From Streptosporangiaceae bacterium (GTDB lineage: Bacteria > Actinomycetota > Actinomycetes > Streptosporangiales > Streptosporangiaceae): a DNA stretch of 6,883 bases. Shown piece after piece: positions 1-5,323 of this stretch. Location of the stretch: the NCBI GenBank assembly GCA_030040415.1, contig JASHTT010000302.1:1-6883 (forward strand). Reading direction: 5' to 3'. The position numbers and the translations under genes are program-made. The notes under the pieces are model-generated. The model worked only from the letters and a program-made list of their open reading frames with translations. It was not told the DNA's origin and ran no database searches. The number at the start of each line of letters is the position of its first letter. Within the stretch, counting starts at the first letter, position 1.

Positions 1-1
1 G

Positions 2-97
2 TCCGGCAACTGCACGCAGCACCAGCGCGACGTCGCCGTGGCGATCAAGAACGCCCGCGAGATGGCGCTGCTGCCCTACACGAGCACGGCTCGCTGA
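2..97 (+). CDS. rpsR: 30S ribosomal protein S18, C-terminal fragment (5' end outside window)
   Basis: Only the last 31 codons and the stop (TGA at 95-97) are present. They read as the typical bacterial S18 C-terminus: a Cys-Thr-Gln-His-Gln-Arg turn, then a basic helix with AIKNAREMALLPY near the end. S18 binds 16S rRNA in the platform of the 30S subunit, next to S6. The fragment is 22 nt upstream of rplI on the same strand, the usual rpsF-ssb-rpsR-rplI order, so it is probably the penultimate gene of that operon. Identification rests on the conserved C-terminal motif and on the neighbouring rplI. A zinc-binding paralogue versus a cysteine-poor one cannot be decided, because the N-terminus is missing. 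Confidence 0.93.
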   Translation, partial: SGNCTQHQRDVAVAIKNAREMALLPYTSTAR

Positions 98-101
98 GGC
101 C

Positions 102-108
102 GGGGAGG
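102..108 (+). promoter_or_regulatory. Ribosome binding site of rplI
   Basis: GGGGAGG lies between the rpsR stop and the rplI start. It ends 11 nt before the ATG at 120 and 26 nt before the in-frame ATG at 135. This favours the upstream start, although the conserved L9 N-terminus (MKLILTQEV) begins at the second ATG. Confidence 0.6.
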
Positions 109-119
109 TTACGGACGCC

Positions 120-581
120 ATGAGCGGCAAGCCGATGAAGCTCATCCTCACCCAGGAGGTCTCCGGCCTGGGCGCGCCCGGCGACGTGGTCGAGGTAAAG
201 GCCGGCTACGGCCGGAACTACCTCGTACCTCGCAGCCTGGCGATGCCGTGGACCCGCGGCTCGGAACAGCAGATAGAGATGATCAAGCGCGCCAGGTCGG
301 CACGGGAGATCCGCAGCCTCGACGACGCGAGGGACGCAGCAGGCCGCCTGGCCGGCCTGAAGGTGCGACTGCAGAAAAGGGCTGGTGGCGGTGGGCGGCT
401 GTTCGGCTCGATCTCGACCGCGGATATCGCCGCGGCAGTCCGCGACGCCGGTGGCCCCGAGTTGGACCGCCGGAAGATCGAGATCACGAACCCGATCAAG
501 ACCGTCGGTGCGCACCGGGTAGCAGTCCGGCTGCATCCAGAGGTCAGCGCCACTATCGAGGTCGAGGTCACCGGGGCCTGA
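120..581 (+). CDS. rplI: 50S ribosomal protein L9
   Basis: A 153-residue protein of normal L9 length. The N-terminal RNA-binding domain (about residues 6-50) has the family signature: MKLILTQEV, then G-LGAPGD-V-VK-GYGRNYL-P. A long charged connecting helix follows (about 50-85, rich in Arg, Ala and Asp). The C-terminal domain starts near the GRLFGSIST segment (about residue 93) and ends in beta-strands. L9 binds 23S rRNA at the base of the L1 stalk, and its extended shape helps maintain reading-frame fidelity. The start at 120 adds five residues before the conserved MKLIL and is preferred because of the GGGGAGG at 102-108; the ATG at 135 is the alternative. It follows rpsR by 22 nt and is probably co-transcribed with it. 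The gene to its right is convergent, so rplI is likely the last gene of its operon. Confidence 0.97.
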   Translation: MSGKPMKLILTQEVSGLGAPGDVVEVKAGYGRNYLVPRSLAMPWTRGSEQQIEMIKRARSAREIRSLDDARDAAGRLAGLKVRLQKRAGGGGRLFGSISTADIAAAVRDAGGPELDRRKIEITNPIKTVGAHRVAVRLHPEVSATIEVEVTGA

Positions 582-611
582 CGCGCTGTCGCGCTCAGGG
601 ATTGGCCGTGC

Positions 612-626
612 GCGCACGCCGTGCGT
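612..626. terminator. Possible bidirectional terminator between rplI and the convergent small gene
   Basis: A short GC hairpin: 6 bp (GCGCAC / GTGCGT, one G-T pair) around a 3-nt GCC loop. It lies 31 nt after the rplI stop and just past the stop of the minus-strand gene at 634. There is no U tract, which is common for actinobacterial terminators but leaves the call weak. Confidence 0.3.
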
Positions 627-633
627 CCGGGCG

Positions 634-915
634 CTAGCCCTCGGAATGCCCGTTCCCCGAATTATCGGAGTACCGGGCGGTCCTGCTGGCGACCTCGGGA
701 TCCGCCGCAGCGATGATGGCCCACGCGGTCGCTAACTGGTCGGCAATCTGCGGGTCGTCGTCGTCGTGCGCGGTGGTCGCCGTCAGGTCCGCGAGGATCT
801 TGCCGAGCCGGTTTGCCAGGTCACCGGACGGCCGTATCGAACACATGCTCGAACTGTAGCGCGCGCGGGTCGGTGTCGCGGCCGGGATCAGCAGAATCGT
901 TTGCCTGCAAGGCAC
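634..915 (-). CDS. Small hypothetical protein, function unknown
   Basis: An open frame of 93 codons from a GTG at 915, or 70 codons from an ATG at 846, ending in TAG at 636-634. I do not recognise the family. The part after the ATG looks protein-like and soluble: a likely amphipathic helix (DLANRLGKILADLTA), an acidic HDDDD stretch, a second Ala-rich helix (QIADQLATAWAIIAAADPE), and a polar Gly/Asn-rich tail. Third codon positions are strongly G/C, as expected for a real gene here. The GTG has GGTGGAAGG nine nucleotides upstream, while the ATG has no visible ribosome binding site, so I chose the longer form. The first 23 residues look less protein-like, so the ATG start remains possible. It contains a TTA leucine codon, rare in such genomes and in Streptomyces tied to bldA control. 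No membrane segment or signal peptide is seen. It is convergent with rplI and divergent from dnaB. Confidence 0.5.
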   Translation of the reverse strand: MPCRQTILLIPAATPTRARYSSSMCSIRPSGDLANRLGKILADLTATTAHDDDDPQIADQLATAWAIIAAADPEVASRTARYSDNSGNGHSEG

Positions 916-924
916 TGTACGCAG

Positions 925-933
925 CCTTCCACC
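925..933 (-). promoter_or_regulatory. Candidate ribosome binding site for the small minus-strand gene
   Basis: Read on the minus strand this is GGTGGAAGG, spaced nine nucleotides from the GTG at 915. It is the only Shine-Dalgarno-like sequence near either candidate start, so it decides between them. Confidence 0.35.
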
Positions 934-958
934 CTCACGTTGGACGTCAACTTTCCGG

Positions 959-1151
959 TGTGGATAACTCCGCCGACCTGAGCACTTTCACGCAGGCCGG
1001 AAAAATCTTTCCTGCACAGGCGGTGTACAACATTTCCGCAGGCAGGAGCCATTGCGGGCGAAGCGCACACAACGCTCTCCACAGACGTGTCCCCAATCAG
1101 CGCACAAGGTCATCGGCGTGTCTGCACAGCCTGTCCACAGACCTGTGCACA
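959..1151. promoter_or_regulatory. Cluster of DnaA-box-like 9-mers upstream of dnaB
   Basis: The minus strand of 959-967 reads TTATCCACA, a perfect consensus DnaA box. Weaker matches to the TTGTCCACA form follow: 1131-1139 (CTGTCCACA, one mismatch), 1022-1030 on the minus strand (TTGTACACC, two), 1075-1083 (CTCTCCACA, two), 1143-1151 (CTGTGCACA, two), 1120-1128 (GTCTGCACA, three) and 1010-1018 (TCCTGCACA, three). The last three before the gene are spaced 11 and 12 bp apart, close to one helical turn, so a protein could bind them on one face of the DNA. The cluster lies just upstream of the candidate dnaB promoter. Seen: the motifs and spacing. Inferred: DnaA binding, controlling dnaB or titrating DnaA. 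It is not where actinobacterial oriC normally lies (dnaA-dnaN). Confidence 0.5.
996..1015. repeat. Imperfect palindrome with A/T core
   Basis: GGAAA-AATC-TTTCC (999-1012) is a perfect 5-bp inverted repeat with a 4-bp centre. It extends by two more pairs past one mismatch to 996-1015. It overlaps the weak DnaA-box-like 9-mer at 1010-1018. It could be a repressor or activator operator, or a locally meltable site. Confidence 0.35.
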
Positions 1152-1178
1152 GCATGATTCGACGGTTGCGCCGACTCG

Positions 1179-1208
1179 CTGAAGACTGTCGGAGGCGTTC
1201 GATAGAAC
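1179..1208 (+). promoter_or_regulatory. Putative dnaB promoter
   Basis: The -35-like CTGAAG (1179-1184) and -10-like TAGAAC (1203-1208) are separated by 18 bp. Transcription would begin near 1215, leaving a leader of about 67 nt before the dnaB start at 1282. The match to the consensus is modest. The support is mainly the spacing and its position just downstream of the DnaA-box-like sites. Confidence 0.3.
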
Positions 1209-1266
1209 AGGCGTGGATTCGCGTGCTGGCCGTTACCTGGAATGGCTGGAGTGGCGGGCGTGGCCT

Positions 1267-1274
1267 AGGGGAGG
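1267..1274 (+). promoter_or_regulatory. Ribosome binding site of dnaB
   Basis: AGGGGAGG followed by 7 nt and a GTG at 1282 is near-ideal. It fixes the dnaB start there rather than at the upstream in-frame GTG (1213), which has no comparable site. Confidence 0.8.
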
Positions 1275-1281
1275 TGCTGCG

Positions 1282-4200
1282 GTGAGCGTCGCGGAGATGG
1301 TGCCGCGAGGCGGCGACTTCGAGCGGACACCACCGCACGACCTCGCCGCCGAACAGTGCGTCCTGGGCGGGATGATGCTGTCCAAAGACGCGATCTCCGA
1401 CGTCTTCGAGGTCATTAAGCCGCACGACTACTACCGTCCAGCGCATCAGGTCGTGCACGAGGTCATTCTTGACTTGTACGCGCGCGGCGAGCCGGCCGAC
1501 GCCGTGACCGTGGCGGCGGAGCTGACCCGGCGCGGCGACATCAGCAAGGTAGGCGGCGCGCCGTACCTGCACACGCTGATCGCCTCGGTGCCCACGGCGG
1601 CGAACGCGGGCTACTACGCGCGGATCGTCAGGGAGCAGGCCATCTTGCGCCGGCTGGTCGAGGTCGGCACCCGGATCGTCCAGCTCGGGTACGCCGGTGA
1701 CGGCGACGCGGACGAGCTCGTCGATCGCGCCGAAGCGGAGATATTCGGCGTCACGGACCGCAGGATCAGCGAGGACTTCCTGCCGCTGGCCGACATCATG
1801 CCGGGCGCACTGGACGAGATAGAGGCGATCGGCAGTCGCGGCGGCACGCTGGCGGGCGTGCCGACAGGCTTCGCCGACCTGGATGCGCTGACCAACGGGC
1901 TGCATGCCGGCCAGATGGTCGTGATCGCGGCCAGGCCAGCCATGGGAAAGGCCCTGGATCTGGATACGCGGCTGCCGACGCCGGATGGCTGGACGACGAT
2001 GGCCGAGGTAGCGGTGGGCGACCAGTTGCTCGGGGCGGACGGCCGTCCGGTCACGGTTCTCGCCGCATCCGAGGTCATGACGGACCGGCCGTGTTACGAG
2101 GTGAAGTTCTCCACCGGTGACGTGATCGTGGCAGACGCTGAGCACCTGTGGTCGACGTGGGACCTGCGCAGGCGCGAGGCCTACGACCGCGTTCGGCGCC
2201 CCGCGGCGCCCGCCTACCCGGCCGACTGGGCATCGTGGCATGCCGGGCCAGCTTCGGCCGAGGCCGACGACCAGCAGCGGGAGCGCATACGCGAGCTTCG
2301 CGCCGTCGGCCTGACGCCAGCTCAGGTCTCGGCCTGGATGGGCCACCCGCCCGCTACGGCAGCCGTGGCCGACCGCCCGGCAGCCGAAACTGAAGACGGA
2401 GAGGCAGCCGCGACGCCGCGGACGACGCAGGAGATAGCGGCGTCTGTCCGGGTGCGCGGTAGGCGCAATCACACGATTCCAGCAGCCAGCCCGCTCGAAC
2501 TTCCGCCGGCCAGCCTGCCGGTCGATCCGTACGTCCTGGGCTGCGCCGTCGGGGCATCGTCCCGCCGCCGACCGCGCGCTTCCTCCGCCCGGTTCCTTCG
2601 CATGCCGCGCGCCGACCGGGAGTGGCTGGCCGAGGAGCTGCGCTCGGCCGGTTACCCGGTCACCGGCCGGGCGGGCGCTGGCCGGTTCGGCGTGCACAGC
2701 ATCGGCCTCGTCTCGCGGTCACTGCGAGCGGTGGATCGTGAGATCGCAGCCGAGGCGAGCGCTGGCGGCCGGATCCCGGCCGTCTACCTGAGGGGATCGT
2801 TCCTGCAGCGGCTGGCGCTCGCGCAGGGCCTCATCGACTCGGCAGGCCGGGTCGACAGGCGCGGAGCGTACCGCTTCACCAGCCGCGACAAGGAGCTGGC
2901 CAGCGGGTTCGCCGAACTGGCGGCGAGCCTGGGCTGCCTGCCAAGAGTCCGGTGCCGGTTCGGCTGGCTGCGGGCAGCCGCGTTCCGGCGGCCGAAGTGG
3001 TGCGTCAGCGTGCCGGCTTCGGTGCCGCTGGCCCGGATGCCGCGCAAGGCGCTGAAGGCGCGGCGCGAGTGGACGCGAGCGGAGGCGGGCCGGTCGATCG
3101 TCGCGGTCCGCCGGGTCGCCTCGCGCCCGGTGCGCTGCGTGCGGGTAGACAGCGCGGATCACCTCTACCTGGCTGGCCGGGGAATGATTCCGACGCACAA
3201 CTCGGCCCTGGCGCTGGACATCGCGCGATCGGCTTCGGTGCGGCATGGGCTGACCTCGGTGCTGTTCAGCCTGGAGATGAGCCGGAACGAGATCACCATG
3301 CGACTGCTGTCGGCGGAGTCGCGTGTGCCGCTGCAGGCCATGCGCACCGGCCAGCTGAGTGAGGACGACTGGGCCAAGCTGGCCCGGCGGATGAGTGAGG
3401 TCGTGGACGCGCCGTTGTTCATCGACGACTCGCCGAACATGTCGATGATGGAGATCAGGTCCAAGTGCAGGCGGCTGAAGCAGCGGCACGACCTGCGTTT
3501 GGTCATAGTCGACTACTTGCAGCTGATGACGTCGCCGCGGCGGGTGGAGAACAGACAGCAGGAGGTATCCGAGCTGTCGCGCTCGCTCAAGCTGCTAGCC
3601 AAGGAACTCGACGTTCCGGTGGTAGCGCTTGCCCAGCTCAACCGCGGTCCCGAACTAAGAACGGACAAACGCCCGCTGCTAGCTGATCTGCGCGAGAGCG
3701 GATGCCTGACCGCACGGACACGAGTAATGCGCGCCGACACCAACGAAGAGGTGACACTTGGGGACCTGCTCGCTACCGGTGAGCGTGACATCCCGGTCTG
3801 GGCGCTGGACGGTCGGCTGAAATACGTCAAGGCGACGATGAGCCATGCGTTCTCGACGGGGCTGAAGGAAGTCTTTCTGCTCCGTCTCGCTTCCGGCCGC
3901 CGGATCGAGGCCACCGCAAACCATCGATTCCTGGCGCTCGACGGCTGGGTACCGCTGGCCGAGCTCCCGCTTGGTGCCCGCATTGCCGTGCCGAGGTGCG
4001 TGCCTGCTCCGCTGCAACCTGAGCCGTGGCCCGATCACCGTGTCGTGTTGCTGGCGCACATGCTCGGCGACGGTTCATTCGTCCGCAATCAGCCCATCAG
4101 GTACGCGAGCGTCGACGAGGCAAACCTTGCCGCCGTGACCGAGGCAGCCCGGCACTTCGGGGTTACGGCAGTGCGTGAGGAGTATCCGGCGGCGAGGGTT

Positions 4201-5163
4201 GTCAGTCTCCGGCTCCCAGCACCGGTCCGTCTCGCCCGTGGCCGCCGGAATCCGATCGCGAGCTGGCTCGACGAGCTAGGGCTGTTCGGCTTGCGGTCGC
4301 ACGAGAAGTTCGTACCAGCCGGGGTATTTCGGCTACCAACACAACAGGTAGCCCTGTTCCTTCGCCACCTCTGGGCAACCGACGGATCGGTAACAGTAAA
4401 CGGCGAAGGTCGAGGCGGTCGGATTTGCTATCGGTCAACGAGCCATCGGCTCCTAGACGATATCGCTAGCCTCCTGCGGAGGTTTGGCATCAATGCGCGA
4501 ATACGCGATGTAACTCCCGGACCGCACCGCCCCCAGTTCACGCTCGACGTCTCAGGCCGGGACGAACAGATGACCTTCCTCCGCGTGATAGGCGCACATG
4601 GCGAGCGCGGGCAGCAATGTGATCGTCTTGGGCACATTCTTGCCAACGTCGGCTCCAATCCCAATGTCGACACGATTCCGCCAGCTATCTGGGATCGTGT
4701 CCGACTGACACTGCTCGACCGAGGGATTTCGCACAGAGAGTTCGCGGCAGCGATCGGGGTTCAGTCCTGCGGTAGCACACCGTGGAAGCACTCGCCCAGC
4801 AGGAGCAGGCTGGCGACCGTTGCAGCGATACTCGACAGCGCAGAACTGGACCTGCTGGCGACAAACGACGTTTTGTGGGATGAGATCGTCGCTGTCGAGT
4901 CACTGGGTGTACAGCCTGTCTATGACGCGACTGTTGCTGGCCTGCACAACTTCGTCGCCGATGGCATAGCCGTGCACAACAGCATTGAGCAGGACTCCGA
5001 CGTCGTGATACTTCTGCATCGCGAGGACGCCTACGAACGGGAGTCTCCGCGTGCCGGTGAAGCGGACCTGATCGTGGCCAAGCACCGGAATGGCCCGACG
5101 ACCACCGTGACCGTCGCCTTCCAGGGGCACTTCAGTCGCTTCACCGACATGGCACGCATTTGA
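1282..5163 (+). CDS. dnaB: Replicative DNA helicase DnaB precursor carrying two inteins
   Basis: The precursor is 1293 aa. Removing the two inteins leaves a 450-aa helicase, the normal bacterial DnaB length. DnaB is the hexameric 5'-3' ATP-driven helicase that opens the replication fork and works with primase and the polymerase. Extein 1 (residues 1-223) has the DnaB N-terminal domain (LAAEQCVLGGMML onward), the linker helix, and the start of the RecA-like ATPase with Walker A ARPAMGK. Extein 2 (641-807) starts with the Walker A Ser, then has FSLEM with the catalytic Glu, Walker B (LVIVDYLQLM) and AQLNR, where the usual first residue is Ser. Extein 3 (1234-1293) is SIEQDSDVV onward, with the KHRNG segment that carries the arginine finger. 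Intein 1 separates Lys from Ser of Walker A and intein 2 splits RESG|SIEQD, so the precursor should lack ATPase activity until both splice. The GTG start follows AGGGGAGG by 7 nt. It appears monocistronic. Confidence 0.97.
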   Translation: MSVAEMVPRGGDFERTPPHDLAAEQCVLGGMMLSKDAISDVFEVIKPHDYYRPAHQVVHEVILDLYARGEPADAVTVAAELTRRGDISKVGGAPYLHTLIASVPTAANAGYYARIVREQAILRRLVEVGTRIVQLGYAGDGDADELVDRAEAEIFGVTDRRISEDFLPLADIMPGALDEIEAIGSRGGTLAGVPTGFADLDALTNGLHAGQMVVIAARPAMGKALDLDTRLPTPDGWTTMAEVAVGDQLLGADGRPVTVLAASEVMTDRPCYEVKFSTGDVIVADAEHLWSTWDLRRREAYDRVRRPAAPAYPADWASWHAGPASAEADDQQRERIRELRAVGLTPAQVSAWMGHPPATAAVADRPAAETEDGEAAATPRTTQEIAASVRVRGRRNHTIPAASPLELPPASLPVDPYVLGCAVGASSRRRPRASSARFLRMPRADREWLAEELRSAGYPVTGRAGAGRFGVHSIGLVSRSLRAVDREIAAEASAGGRIPAVYLRGSFLQRLALAQGLIDSAGRVDRRGAYRFTSRDKELASGFAELAASLGCLPRVRCRFGWLRAAAFRRPKWCVSVPASVPLARMPRKALKARREWTRAEAGRSIVAVRRVASRPVRCVRVDSADHLYLAGRGMIPTHNSALALDIARSASVRHGLTSVLFSLEMSRNEITMRLLSAESRVPLQAMRTGQLSEDDWAKLARRMSEVVDAPLFIDDSPNMSMMEIRSKCRRLKQRHDLRLVIVDYLQLMTSPRRVENRQQEVSELSRSLKLLAKELDVPVVALAQLNRGPELRTDKRPLLADLRESGCLTARTRVMRADTNEEVTLGDLLATGERDIPVWALDGRLKYVKATMSHAFSTGLKEVFLLRLASGRRIEATANHRFLALDGWVPLAELPLGARIAVPRCVPAPLQPEPWPDHRVVLLAHMLGDGSFVRNQPIRYASVDEANLAAVTEAARHFGVTAVREEYPAARVVSLRLPAPVRLARGRRNPIASWLDELGLFGLRSHEKFVPAGVFRLPTQQVALFLRHLWATDGSVTVNGEGRGGRICYRSTSHRLLDDIASLLRRFGINARIRDVTPGPHRPQFTLDVSGRDEQMTFLRVIGAHGERGQQCDRLGHILANVGSNPNVDTIPPAIWDRVRLTLLDRGISHREFAAAIGVQSCGSTPWKHSPSRSRLATVAAILDSAELDLLATNDVLWDEIVAVESLGVQPVYDATVAGLHNFVADGIAVHNSIEQDSDVVILLHREDAYERESPRAGEADLIVAKHRNGPTTTVTVAFQGHFSRFTDMARI
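1951..3201 (+). mobile_element. DnaB intein 1: class 3 (WCT) intein in Walker A with a decayed LAGLIDADG endonuclease
   Basis: 417 aa, inserted between Lys223 and the following Ser of Walker A. It begins with Ala, so it cannot use the usual Cys/Ser1 acyl shift. Instead it has the class 3 triad: Trp67 two residues after the block B His65, Cys396 at the block F position usually held by Asp (VRC), and Thr415 before the C-terminal His416-Asn417, with Ser +1. In class 3 inteins the block F Cys attacks the N-terminal junction and forms the first branched intermediate, then the chain moves to Ser +1 and Asn cyclises. The endonuclease region runs from about 190 to 385. Its two LAGLIDADG helices are recognisable (VLGCAVGAS, 195-203; AQGLIDSAG, 291-299), but the catalytic Asp of each is Ala (202 and 298). 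A further Ala/Pro-rich stretch with a helix-turn-helix-like segment (about 110-134) precedes it. Base composition matches the host gene, suggesting long residence. Splicing is inferred from intact motifs and a normal extein. Confidence 0.93.
3703..4980 (+). mobile_element. DnaB intein 2: class 1 intein with an apparently intact LAGLIDADG homing endonuclease
   Basis: 426 aa, inserted at RESG|SIEQD, the same site as the Synechocystis and Rhodothermus DnaB inteins. Splicing residues are complete: Cys1, block B Thr71-Ala-Asn-His74, block F with Asp408 (VYDATV) and His415, penultimate His425 and terminal Asn426, then Ser +1. The endonuclease region (about 112-395) has LAHMLGDGS with Asp123 and RHLWATDGS with Asp227, the two catalytic acids of a LAGLIDADG enzyme, plus a block D Lys (EKFVP, Lys202) and the block H helix (STSHRLLDDIASLLRRFGI). 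A helix-turn-helix-like region follows (about 335-375), common in endonucleases of this group. It would cut intein-less dnaB alleles and spread by homing. Hand counts give about 58% GC for 4321-4440 against 75% for a sample of intein 1 (2581-2640), which fits later acquisition. Not shown: cleavage activity. Confidence 0.94.
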
Positions 5164-5180
5164 TATCCGCGCTGTAGCAG

Positions 5181-5212
5181 GCTGGTGCAGGCCGTGCTGC
5201 ACGCCTGCCAGC
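5181..5212 (+). terminator. Probable dnaB terminator hairpin
   Basis: Starting 17 nt after the dnaB stop, GCTGG-tg-CAGGC pairs with GCCTG-CCAGC around a 10-nt loop. This is ten G/C-rich base pairs with one 2-nt bulge. No U tract follows, as is usual in high-GC Gram-positives. A second tight inverted repeat (GCCTG-gt-CAGGC, 5216-5227) lies just downstream. Confidence 0.55.
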
Positions 5213-5251
5213 ATCGCCTGGTCAGGCCTGGCGGTCGTCCTTGACCGCTGT

Positions 5252-5263
5252 TGACATTTGTCA
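5252..5263. promoter_or_regulatory. Palindrome overlapping a TTGACA -35-like box upstream of the glycosyltransferase gene
   Basis: TGACA-TT-TGTCA is a perfect inverted repeat. With the preceding T it includes TTGACA (5251-5256), a consensus -35 hexamer; a second TTGACC lies 10 bp upstream (5241-5246). No good -10 sequence sits 16-18 bp downstream, so a standard promoter is not established. An operator, or a promoter for an alternative sigma factor, is possible. Confidence 0.3.
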
Positions 5264-5323
5264 TCGCGGGTCGCTGACCCATAGCACTACCCCGCCTCGG
5301 GCTGGGCGCGAGAACCTCCTGTC

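Larger units (their letters stand above)
916..1281. other. Intergenic region between the small minus-strand gene and dnaB
   Basis: This is 366 bases between divergent genes with no convincing coding frame; the frames that are open lack a ribosome binding site and protein-like composition. It holds the DnaA-box-like cluster (959-1151), an imperfect palindrome with an A/T core (996-1015), a possible dnaB promoter (1179-1208) and the dnaB ribosome binding site. It is visibly less GC-rich than its surroundings around 1001-1010 (AAAAATCTTT). Confidence 0.6.

Noticed and set aside
45..617. Minus-strand open frame antisense to rplI
   Set aside because: The plus strand encodes a full-length, clearly recognisable L9. 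The antisense product has no known motif.
959..1151. Interpretation of the DnaA-box cluster as oriC
   Set aside because: Actinobacterial oriC normally lies between dnaA and dnaN and has many more well-matched boxes. Here only one box is perfect and no dnaA or dnaN is present.
813..1157. Plus-strand open frame of 114 codons in the intergenic region
   Set aside because: No ribosome binding site, no protein-like composition, and it overlaps the DnaA-box cluster and the better-supported minus-strand gene.
1213..1281. Upstream GTG start extending DnaB by 23 residues
   Set aside because: The extension is not like DnaB and has no ribosome binding site, whereas AGGGGAGG precedes the GTG at 1282 at ideal spacing.
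988..2697. Long minus-strand open frame of 569 codons antisense to dnaB and its upstream region
   Set aside because: It is an antisense shadow of high-GC coding sequence. The product is Arg/Gly/Val-rich with no recognisable motif, no start signal, and it crosses the intergenic region and intein boundary.
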